DNA of 64,000 nt from Burkholderia sp. Bp9143. GTDB lineage: Bacteria > Pseudomonadota > Gammaproteobacteria > Burkholderiales > Burkholderiaceae. Position 1 is the stretch's first letter. Each line of letters starts with the position of its first letter. The translations under genes and the position numbers were made by a program. Shown here piece after piece: positions 52,034 through 59,650 of the stretch. Where the stretch lies: NCBI RefSeq assembly GCF_003853645.1, contig NZ_QTPO01000038.1, positions 1 to 64,000 on the forward strand, written 5' to 3'. Under the pieces are notes generated by a model. It made no database searches and was not told where the DNA came from. It saw only the letters and a program-made list of their open reading frames with translations.

Positions 52034-52899
52034 GCTTGCCTCACGGGCGCGATTACCAGCTTTTCCATATCGAACTGCTCGATGGTCCCAACCAGTCCTC
52101 CCGTTAACGCGCCGTACCAGACAGCCGGCTTGAACCCCAACTCCTTTCGCTCAAAGGCAAGGCCCGGCGCCCCGTCGATTCTCACGTAACCATCGCTTAC
52201 TCGCACGGCTTCGTAACCGACCCGTTCTTCAGCCGCGTCGACGAGAGCACGGAACTCCGGCACATCGAGGACGAACACGGACGCAACCGACAAACTCCCG
52301 AAATCACTGAATCCGGCCCCTTTTCGTTTCCAGACCGGTTCGATGCCCGCAAAGGGACTGCCGGCGTAGCTTGCACGTTCGAGTTCGATGGCCGCTTCGA
52401 TTGTGCGAGTCGCATCACCCTTATCCTTGTCGTCGAACGGACGCGTCTGGTACGTGATCTCGATGGGATAACCGTTGGGATCATTGAAATAGATTGATTC
52501 AATTACTTCGTGGCGAACCTGGTATCGCAACGGAATCCCAACTTCCTCGACGCGAGTTCGCCATTGAGCCAGTTCCGTCTCGTCACGGACAAGCCACGCG
52601 GTATGAGTTGCTCGGTCCTGGTAATGATCGGTGGGAATAAGTTTCTCCGGACGTTCGGTACCGATGTAGTAGAAAAACGCGATTGTGCTGCCATTTCCGC
52701 TGTCGAAGAAAAAATGAAGGAAGTCCGCGTGGTCGGCCGGCCCCCAGCCTCGCGCGGAAATTGCATGGACCAGCGGCAAACCGAGAAGGTCACGATAGAA
52801 ACGGACCGTCTCTTCAAGCTTCCATGTCGGACGCGCGGTGTGATGAACACCACGCAACACCGGATTCGCGACGAGTACCTCACGTTCTGAACGGTTCAT
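52030..52899 (-). CDS. VOC family protein, extradiol-dioxygenase-like
   Basis: A 289-aa protein with two vicinal-oxygen-chelate modules. The first starts GVHHTARPTWKLEETVRFYRDLLG; metal ligands are suggested by the His of VHHTARP, the His of RATHTAWLV near residue 100 and the Glu of GYPIEITYQT near residue 145. The C-terminal half (AVWYGALTGGLVGT) is less conserved. The length matches small ring-cleavage dioxygenases, but other VOC reactions are possible. In this operon, no cupin-type gentisate dioxygenase is present, so this is the only candidate ring-opening enzyme. Confidence 0.8.
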   Translation of the reverse strand: MNRSEREVLVANPVLRGVHHTARPTWKLEETVRFYRDLLGLPLVHAISARGWGPADHADFLHFFFDSGNGSTIAFFYYIGTERPEKLIPTDHYQDRATHTAWLVRDETELAQWRTRVEEVGIPLRYQVRHEVIESIYFNDPNGYPIEITYQTRPFDDKDKGDATRTIEAAIELERASYAGSPFAGIEPVWKRKGAGFSDFGSLSVASVFVLDVPEFRALVDAAEERVGYEAVRVSDGYVRIDGAPGLAFERKELGFKPAVWYGALTGGLVGTIEQFDMEKLVIAPVRQA

Positions 52900-52902
52900 G
52901 AT

Positions 52903-54609
52903 TTAGCCTTGGGTAGCAGTTGTTGATGCACGCTCTTCGTTGAGGCGCTCGGTAATGCACTTTCGGAGCAGAGCCTTGCTCAGCTTCCCGGATGCGGTGA
53001 CGGGAAATTCGTGGATGATTTCCACGCGCTCCGGCCATTTGAATTTGGCTAGACCCGCGGCATCGAGGTATTCGGTCAACTCGGATAGCGTGATGGGCTC
53101 AACTCCGGGCTTAGGTACGATGAACGCGCACACCTTTTCGCCATAAACCAGATCTGGCATTCCGACAACTGCGGAGGCATGCACACGCGGGCACGCATTG
53201 ATGAGATTCTCGAGTTCCTCGGCGTTGATTTTCTCGCCGCCTCTGTCGATGACGTCTTTCGTCCGTCCGCGGAAGAAGAAATAGCGCTTGCCGTCGATCA
53301 CTTCGGCCATCATCAAATCACCTGATCGGTAATAGCCGTCAGTGGTAAAGCGATGAACGTCTTCCCTTTCAGACTTGAAATATCCGCGGATCGTATATGG
53401 TCCGCGGAACAACGCTTCCCCAACCTCTCCGTCATCAACGTCAATTTCTGTTCCCGGTTCAACAATCCGGACCTCGTCATATTCCGACACCGGTCGACCG
53501 ACCGACTCGTCGAGGATGCGCTGCGGGTCACTAGGATGAGCGAACATGATCACTCCTTCGGTCATCCCAAAGATGTGGTAGCAAGGGGAGCCGAGCGCAT
53601 CTCGCAAACGCGCTGCATTCTTTGGGCCGATTAGCTTGCGACGCTGCTTCTCCTCTACAGATGCCCTCCGCATTTGGTCCGCGACCCGAGAAAAGATCGG
53701 ACCGGCAAGGCCAAACCAGGTAGGGCTGTAGCGCTCGATTACGTCGCAGAGCGTTTCCTGCCTGATGTCTGGACACACCGTCACGGCCGCACCGTTCAAC
53801 ATCATTGGCCCAAAGAAACAGACCATGTTCATGTTGTGCATGAACGGCGTGGGCATGAAAAGGACATCGTCACGGTGGTAGCCGTTTCGGCTTGCGACCG
53901 CCCGCATATTCAGCAAGTACTCGTTCTGAAAACGCGGAATTATCTTCGGGACACCAGTAGTGCCTCCCGACAACTGATACACCGCGACTTGAAACGGATC
54001 GTCCTCGACATCAGCCAGCACGGACCGTGCGTCGTTCGTGCCGATGCTGTCAATCAGCGACCACAACGTGTTCGCACTGCCACGTGGGGTCCCACGGGCC
54101 TGAATGAGGAGTTTCAGAGAAGGGACGTAATCGCACATTTCCTCGCCGAAAGCGACGTCGTCGAATCTTGCATCGTCACCTTGTACGACGTGTACGACTG
54201 CTTCGCAGAGATTGCCGAGATAGGAAATCTCGTGCTTACGAAACGCCTGAAGCGCACAAAGAGGGATTAGCGTTGCCTTGAGGCAACCGACAAACGCGAT
54301 GAGGAGTTCGTTGCAGTTTCCGCACTGCAAGATGACAGGATCAAGCGGCCGGGCGCCTTCGCGCAACAGCGCCGCGCCAAACCGGTCGGTAAGTTCATCA
54401 AACTCCTCGTAGGTGAACTCGCCCTCTGGGCCGACCAGAATTTTTCGCCCGGCATGCTCGCGAAAGGACTCACAAAGCGCGGCACGCAGCGATTGCTTTT
54501 GAAGGACGCCGGCATCGACGTAGCGGGCCAATCGTTCGATGTCGGGATAACGGACGCCCGGCAAAGCTCGCTTGGGCCTGAACTCTCTTTCGTTCAACTG
54601 TGTCTCCAT
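52903..54609 (-). CDS. Aryl/acyl-CoA (AMP-forming) ligase, salicylate/DHB-AMP ligase-like
   Basis: ANL-superfamily adenylating enzyme of 568 aa. ATG at 54609 was chosen; a TTG 21 bases upstream is possible. The P-loop is YQLSGGTTGVPKIIPRFQ near residue 210, the A5 motif is YHIFGMTEGVIMFAHP near residue 340, the A8 hinge is GGEKINAEELENL near residue 450 and the A10 Lys is in PVTASGKLSKALLRK near the C terminus. The N-terminal region resembles salicylate and 2,3-dihydroxybenzoate activators (EntE/SdgA type). It likely activates the aromatic acid for the downstream CoA-ester hydroxylase. Confidence 0.88.
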   Translation of the reverse strand: METQLNEREFRPKRALPGVRYPDIERLARYVDAGVLQKQSLRAALCESFREHAGRKILVGPEGEFTYEEFDELTDRFGAALLREGARPLDPVILQCGNCNELLIAFVGCLKATLIPLCALQAFRKHEISYLGNLCEAVVHVVQGDDARFDDVAFGEEMCDYVPSLKLLIQARGTPRGSANTLWSLIDSIGTNDARSVLADVEDDPFQVAVYQLSGGTTGVPKIIPRFQNEYLLNMRAVASRNGYHRDDVLFMPTPFMHNMNMVCFFGPMMLNGAAVTVCPDIRQETLCDVIERYSPTWFGLAGPIFSRVADQMRRASVEEKQRRKLIGPKNAARLRDALGSPCYHIFGMTEGVIMFAHPSDPQRILDESVGRPVSEYDEVRIVEPGTEIDVDDGEVGEALFRGPYTIRGYFKSEREDVHRFTTDGYYRSGDLMMAEVIDGKRYFFFRGRTKDVIDRGGEKINAEELENLINACPRVHASAVVGMPDLVYGEKVCAFIVPKPGVEPITLSELTEYLDAAGLAKFKWPERVEIIHEFPVTASGKLSKALLRKCITERLNEERASTTATQG

Positions 54610-54633
54610 CTTGTAACTGTGGTGGTGCAATGC

Positions 54634-55890
54634 TCAAACGGTGAAGCGTGCACCCAGCCACTCAGCGATATGCTCACCCGCGACCCGTCGGCCGGAAGGC
54701 TCGTCCTTGCTCAAAGCCATGCCATGGTGGTTTCCACGAACCTTGATTCGCGTCTTATTTTTCGACGCTATGTCGTTGTAGATGCATTCGAAATCCTCTG
54801 GGAAAGCACACTGATCACCCGAGTACTCCAGCAAAAGCGTCGGCACATCGATCGCGGACGCACACTTCGCGAATGATGCGTTACTCGTCAGGCCGGACCA
54901 TGTGGACAACCACGATTCCGGAGTGACTACACGTCCGAATGCGACGCTGCCCCAGTTCGATGTGAATGGATCGTTGCCCCACAGAGAGCCTGCCTTTCTG
55001 TCCGATGGGTCTATCGACGTATCCCAGGCACGAAGATCAGCGTCGGTGCGCCATACCTGGAATATCGGGGCATAACCCGCAACTCGGTGATCGATAGCGG
55101 TCCCGCCCCCTTCCTTGACACGCTTGCGCGCATCTTGCTTCCGCGCGAGCAAAGCCCGCGCATGCACGTCCAGGCGTTGCACTCTCGCAAGTTGCGCCGT
55201 CCTGTATCGCGTCGAAAATTCGCGAGAATAGCGCGCTGTTCTGGTTGCCGCGTCATAGCCGTTATCTGCACTGAACGGATCAAGTGCTGGATCGACGGAC
55301 ATAGGATCGTTTTCGTCGACCACACTTGGATCGACGCTATTCAGGAGAATCACCCCTTGTCCAGGATGCGGAGAAACCAGAATCATCGCGTCCGCTATCG
55401 GCATCGCGACGTCACCAAGGCCAGTGAGGCGCCCCCCTGGAGTGCGCTTGATGCGCTGTTCGGGAGCCAGACGCGACTGCTGATGATAGAACGCGTAGAG
55501 GGCACCGCCACCAGAATTGCCAAGCAGAACGATGTTTTCGAATTCCAGTGAGCGCAAGTGGCTCATGCCGGCTGCAACGTCCAACAGCGCAATTTCGTGC
55601 TCCAGTCGCAGATCGTTGCCGATGGATCGGGGGCCCTGTACCCAGCAGGCGCACCCGGCATCGAGCACGGAGGGAACGAGGTAGTGCGTCACGGACATTT
55701 CTCTCGGATGCATGATCGAGACAACCGTCCGCTCCTCGCCGGTCCGCGTAAAAAGGAACCCCAACGTCTTCTGACCGTCTGCAGTCTGCAGCGCATACGG
55801 GACCACCTTATATGGGCGCGTCATAAGGGCCGGGTCCCAGTTAGCACCCCGCAGCCCTGCGGTCACGATCGCCTTTTCCATTTCAGCCAC
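54634..55890 (-). CDS. Alpha/beta hydrolase superfamily protein
   Basis: First gene of the CoA-linked operon, 418 aa. GTG at 55890 has AGGAGACGAA upstream and is better placed than the ATG at 55881. The nucleophile elbow is IVLLGNSGGGALYAF near residue 145; a likely acid is in LLLEYSGDQCAFPEDFE and the His in RGNHHGMAL near the C terminus. The large insertion between them (about residues 190-310) forms a cap. It has no lipase-type signal peptide. It may hydrolyse the ring-fission product or an ester form of the substrate. The ligase start follows 24 bp later. Confidence 0.78.
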   Translation of the reverse strand: MAEMEKAIVTAGLRGANWDPALMTRPYKVVPYALQTADGQKTLGFLFTRTGEERTVVSIMHPREMSVTHYLVPSVLDAGCACWVQGPRSIGNDLRLEHEIALLDVAAGMSHLRSLEFENIVLLGNSGGGALYAFYHQQSRLAPEQRIKRTPGGRLTGLGDVAMPIADAMILVSPHPGQGVILLNSVDPSVVDENDPMSVDPALDPFSADNGYDAATRTARYSREFSTRYRTAQLARVQRLDVHARALLARKQDARKRVKEGGGTAIDHRVAGYAPIFQVWRTDADLRAWDTSIDPSDRKAGSLWGNDPFTSNWGSVAFGRVVTPESWLSTWSGLTSNASFAKCASAIDVPTLLLEYSGDQCAFPEDFECIYNDIASKNKTRIKVRGNHHGMALSKDEPSGRRVAGEHIAEWLGARFTV

Positions 55891-55936
55891 TTCGTCTCCT
55901 GATCGGTTCAAGCACTTGATCGAAGAGTAGAAATTT

Positions 55937-55953
55937 ATTGAGATAGTGTCAAT
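55937..55953. promoter_or_regulatory. Candidate TetR operator, site A
   Basis: ATTGA-N7-TCAAT (ATTGAGATAGTGTCAAT), a 17-bp imperfect palindrome in the gap between the hydrolase operon and the divergent TetR gene. It matches the copy upstream of the 57-kb porin at 13 of 17 positions. Confidence 0.6.
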
Positions 55954-56026
55954 TATATTTTGGAGGTAGACTGTCGGTACTTTCCCGCAACAACTTTCGG
56001 TCCCCACACGAACCATCGCGCTGACC

Positions 56027-56848
56027 ATGACGGATGCACCCCGAAACAAAACCGAATCCGCCGGCGAAACCGTCCCGCGACGGCGAGGCCGGCCGCCTAA
56101 GACGGCATCAGCGATCGGTACCGAGCCACTGCTGTCCCGGAAAGTGATCATCGAGCGCGCCAGCGAGATGGCTCGATCGATGCCTCTTGACCAGGTTTCG
56201 ATGGTGCAGCTCTCAAAGGAATTTGGCGTCGCGCCGGGCCTGATCCACTATTACCTTGGCAGTCGCGACGACCTGATCTCCGGGGTACTGAACGGTTACT
56301 ATCGTCAACGGCTTGAAGCGTTGCCGGCGTTAACCGGAGACTGGCGCCCGGACGTCGAGAAAATCGCCCGGATCTCGTATGCGTTCGCGCGTGAAATGCC
56401 GGGTGTCAGCCTCTATATCGCATCGCACAATCGTTTCAGGCTTTTCCAGGCTGTCGGACCAGGCGAGACGGACTACGGCCTGGCGCTGTTCAATCACACG
56501 ACCTCGGCATTTCTGCAGGGTGGTTTCACTGCGGAAAAGACCGCGCTCGCGTACCATTTGCTTGCTCAATACCTCTTGTCTTCAAGCGTGGCAGCTGCGG
56601 GGCGACAGAGCCCCGCCGAGCACTCGGACTACATACGCGACAAGTTTGAAGCCGCCTCGGACGATCGATATCCAGCAGCCAAGCTGGTTGGGTCGGCTTT
56701 CTCGAAGCTCAGCGCCGACTGCGCATTTGATGAGGGCCTGCGGCTGCTGCTGGATGGATTCGAACAGTGGCCCCGATCACATGGAGAAGCGCTGGAGTCT
56801 TCCCTTCCGCGCACGTCACGGCGAAAGCGCGTGGCAAATAACAACTGA
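56027..56848 (+). CDS. TetR family transcriptional regulator
   Basis: Repressor of 273 aa from ATG at 56027. A basic AT-hook-like N terminus (PRRRGRPPKT, residues 17-26) precedes the HTH: LDQVSMVQLSKEFGVAPGLIHYYLGSRDDLI, about residues 52-82. The C-terminal domain is long for TetR and includes a tail ending SRRKRVANNN. It is divergent from the CoA-linked operon, with the ATTGA-N7-TCAAT repeat in between, and the same repeat lies upstream of the next porin. It is the likely regulator of both; a CoA ester or the aromatic substrate may be the inducer. Confidence 0.88.
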   Translation: MTDAPRNKTESAGETVPRRRGRPPKTASAIGTEPLLSRKVIIERASEMARSMPLDQVSMVQLSKEFGVAPGLIHYYLGSRDDLISGVLNGYYRQRLEALPALTGDWRPDVEKIARISYAFAREMPGVSLYIASHNRFRLFQAVGPGETDYGLALFNHTTSAFLQGGFTAEKTALAYHLLAQYLLSSSVAAAGRQSPAEHSDYIRDKFEAASDDRYPAAKLVGSAFSKLSADCAFDEGLRLLLDGFEQWPRSHGEALESSLPRTSRRKRVANNN

Positions 56849-56908
56849 TCGCCCCATCGATTCCAGCCGGTTGCTCCGCACCGATTCGAGGCTTGTTGCT
56901 ATTTGGAA

Positions 56909-56952
56909 GTGTGGCGCCGTACGATTGCCATCTCTATAGAGCGGCGCCACAC
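56909..56952. terminator. Bidirectional hairpin between TetR and porin
   Basis: GTGTGGCGCCG (56909-56919) and CGGCGCCACAC (56942-56952) form a perfect 11-bp stem with a 22-nt loop between the convergent TetR and porin stops. No T-run, but the position fits a shared terminator. Confidence 0.68.
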
Positions 56953-56975
56953 GTTACCTCAGCTTGGCGGCGACA

Positions 56976-58205
56976 TCAAAACTTGTGCCGGATGCCGAGC
57001 CGAACGCCGATCTGTTTATCCGTCGCCGACGGACTGAAGCCAGCAATTGATGCGACGGCGGGTTGTCCGAGCGAATCATGACCCATCGCACGTTGAAGTA
57101 CCGCCAATGCATACAAATCCGTGCGTTTCGAAAGGCTGTAATCTACGCCAAAATCCAGCTGCAAGTATTTTGCCCCCTGGTCGCCCTTCACCGCGTTCCG
57201 ATGCGTGTAGTCAACGCCTGCGCCGAGTTGGAGCATCGGTGATGCACGATATCGAACGTTGAGATCGACACTCGTAAATACAGCGTCCCCGGTATAACCC
57301 AACGGATTGGGCCCCGACGACGATCCCAGCGAGCCAAATCGAACGTTCGTACCAACCAGAGAAAGCGTCGTGTCTTTGAGCGTATAAGAGGCTCCCGCCC
57401 CGAAGATCTGCAGCGTCTTGGCAGATGCATAGCCAGCATAGACAGGATTGGACTCGGGTGCTGTTGAGCTACCTCCGGAACCGATGTTGTTCGCCGCAGC
57501 GGTGCCTTTATTCGGAGTGTTGCCGTAAAACGATACATTCGGATCGCGCGCGTTGAGGTACCCGAGTCCCATGACGAAACGCTCTCCGGTGTACCCGGCG
57601 CCGAGCCCCCATATCTGGTTCTGTGCCTGACTCCCTGGCACACCACCAAAACTATAGAGGGCGCTGGCCCTGAAGCCGCCGTAGGACGCCGAGGCGAACT
57701 TCACAGAATTGTTGATGCGGTTCGTATTCGTCAGGTTGTCGAGATCGTCCGGATGAGAACCCATGTATCCAGCGAATGCACCCGACGCAGCGAACTGTTG
57801 CACATAATCCACCAACGGATCGTACTGACGGCCCGCAGTGACCGTGCCCCAAGGGCTGGCCAGTCCTACCCAAGCCTGGCGTCCAAACTCCGCTCCGCCC
57901 TGAGCCAATGCACCGGTGTTCGCCATGAACCCGTTCTCCACATTGAAAATCGCCTTCCAGCCACCACCCAGGTCCTCGACGCCCTTGAGGCCCCAGCGGC
58001 TACCGCTGAGACCGGTAGTATGGGCGTCACTCAACGCAAACTGTGAGGCACCGTGCGGCTTCCCGTCGATCTTTGAGGTCTGCGCGTTATTCGCGTAGGT
58101 CACGCCGACGTCGACGATTCCATAGAGCGTAACGGTACTCTGGGCGTACGCAGGCACAGCAAGAATCGCAGCGGCCGAGCATGCCGCGGAACATGTCCAT
58201 TTCAT
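56976..58205 (-). CDS. Gram-negative porin
   Basis: Outer-membrane porin of 409 aa; ATG at 58205 has GGAGACG upstream, while the frame to 58262 lacks a signal. The signal peptide is residues 1-21 (MKWTCSAACSAAAILAVPAYA), then QSTVTLYGIVDVG. The barrel segments GSRWGLKGVEDLGGGWKAIFNVENGF and YSLSKRTDLYALAVLQRAMG are typical, and it ends GVRLGIRHKF. An ATTGA-N7-TCAAT palindrome lies about 80 bp upstream of its start, matching the site near the TetR gene, so it probably admits the substrate of the CoA-linked operon. Confidence 0.93.
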   Translation of the reverse strand: MKWTCSAACSAAAILAVPAYAQSTVTLYGIVDVGVTYANNAQTSKIDGKPHGASQFALSDAHTTGLSGSRWGLKGVEDLGGGWKAIFNVENGFMANTGALAQGGAEFGRQAWVGLASPWGTVTAGRQYDPLVDYVQQFAASGAFAGYMGSHPDDLDNLTNTNRINNSVKFASASYGGFRASALYSFGGVPGSQAQNQIWGLGAGYTGERFVMGLGYLNARDPNVSFYGNTPNKGTAAANNIGSGGSSTAPESNPVYAGYASAKTLQIFGAGASYTLKDTTLSLVGTNVRFGSLGSSSGPNPLGYTGDAVFTSVDLNVRYRASPMLQLGAGVDYTHRNAVKGDQGAKYLQLDFGVDYSLSKRTDLYALAVLQRAMGHDSLGQPAVASIAGFSPSATDKQIGVRLGIRHKF

Positions 58206-58670
58206 TGGGGCGTCTCCATTAGGTAGTTGTACTGATACATTATTCATGCGGACCCAGCGCACACCTCCGCTACGCCCGACACAATTGATACACCGTCAAT
58301 TTATGGGGAAAATTTAGCAGATTTGTGAGGGGTGTCAATAAATGTACGGCAGCTTTCTCATCAGCGTTTACCCCGCGCCGGCGAAACAATAACGCGAGTC
58401 CGCCCCGGATCGACTTGCGAAGACAATGAATTCGTTACGAGGCGACCATCGGACAGATCTGGCCGGATCGCTCTCGTTATGTGCTCAGCACGGCGGTGAT
58501 CGCATCGCGGCAGTACCGGTAACGTTTGCGGCCGGCCTCACAGACCCGACTGGCGGTCCGCGCAGATCGCAGTCGCGCTCGCCCCCTACTCTTGTCGATG
58601 GCAAGCAGCGCGTAAAGCAACAGGCGTGTGCGGTCGGACAAGACGCATGCTCGCCGGTGTTCCGGGGCTA
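58206..58670. other. Gene-free interval with porin promoter
   Basis: About 465 bp between the porin start and the receiver-AraC gene stop. The first 130 bp are AT-rich and contain the TetR-like repeat listed separately and a further GTGTCAATAAAT half-site near 58337-58348. The rest has no supported gene or repeat. Confidence 0.5.
58283..58301. promoter_or_regulatory. Candidate TetR operator, site B
   Basis: AATTGA-N7-TCAATT (AATTGATACACCGTCAATT) is a 19-bp inverted repeat upstream of the porin gene. Together with site A at 55937-55953 it suggests control of the porin by the TetR regulator. Confidence 0.6.
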
Positions 58671-59507
58671 CTACTTTGAGTCCTTGCCCACCCGCATTTC
58701 GTCGCTTGTTCCGCCACAATCCTGCCCAAGGTGTCTCTTCCGCCAACGCGATGGGCTAACGCCAAGTTGTTCCCGAAATGCGGTGGCAAAATTGGCCGCG
58801 CTCGAGAAGCCAATCTCGTCGGCTACATCCGAGATACTCATCGATGTCGTCGAAAGAAGGTGCATAGCGGTGCGCAATCGCGTCTCGCGCAAATACTCGA
58901 ATACCGTCTGCCCCAAGCAATCGCGAAAAATCCGGGACAAGCGCTTTTCGTGGGTGCCGACGAGGTGTGCCAGTTCGTCAAGAGCTGGTGACTTACGCAA
59001 ATCATGCAGTAGGATTCCGATTGCAGCGCGTACCAAATTGGAGTCCGGATTATCCGGTAGTTCGGGCACGTTTCGAGGCTGCCGATCGCGACTGGAGCGC
59101 TTAATATGATTTCGAATTCGAACGATGACCTCTGCCGGCTCGAACGGCTTTACGATGTAGTCGATTGCTCCCGTTTCAAGCCCGGCAAGACGGTCCTCGA
59201 GCGCACCCGCGACGGTCAGAATTACAACTGGAATAGTCTGCGTCGACGGCGTCGAGGCCAACAATCGGCAGACGGCGAAGCCGTCCATCCGGGGCATGCG
59301 GACATCCATCAGTATCAGGTCCGGCGAGACTGCCTGCGCACGGTGATAGGCCTGTGAACCATCAAAGGCGACACTGATCCGGCAACGGGTAACTCGCAAG
59401 AGTTCGATCAGGAGCCGCAAGTCGCTCGGACGATCGTCGACGATAAGGATGTGTGCTCCGCTGAGGTCCATCACCGAGCGAAGTGAGATTGACCATTGTG
59501 AGGACAT
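58671..59507 (-). CDS. Response-regulator receiver fused to AraC DNA-binding domain
   Basis: Two-domain regulator of 278 aa. The receiver occupies about residues 18-135: acidic pocket in ILIVDDRPSD, phospho-acceptor Asp in LILMDVRMPRMDG, Thr in VVILTVAG and Lys in YIVKPFEPAEV. A short linker leads to an AraC/XylS domain (about residues 165-268), with HTH segments KRLSRIFRDCLGQTVFEYL and SISDVADEIGFSSAANFATAFRE, ending in the SPSRWRKRH motif. No histidine kinase gene is adjacent. It lies 144 bp downstream of the 59.6-64 kb aromatic cluster and in the same orientation, so control of that cluster is plausible but not shown. Confidence 0.88.
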   Translation of the reverse strand: MSSQWSISLRSVMDLSGAHILIVDDRPSDLRLLIELLRVTRCRISVAFDGSQAYHRAQAVSPDLILMDVRMPRMDGFAVCRLLASTPSTQTIPVVILTVAGALEDRLAGLETGAIDYIVKPFEPAEVIVRIRNHIKRSSRDRQPRNVPELPDNPDSNLVRAAIGILLHDLRKSPALDELAHLVGTHEKRLSRIFRDCLGQTVFEYLRETRLRTAMHLLSTTSMSISDVADEIGFSSAANFATAFREQLGVSPSRWRKRHLGQDCGGTSDEMRVGKDSK

Positions 59508-59650
59508 GGTTTGCCAACGGGCGTGGAAAAACAGTTATAGCGGTCGCCGGCGCCCTGAAACGGGAAGTGCTATCGGCTTCCGTCAGGCCCGCCTAATCGC
59601 CTCACCGACCTCCAACTAGAAACGGCCGGTGCAGCGAAAGGCGGCCGGCA

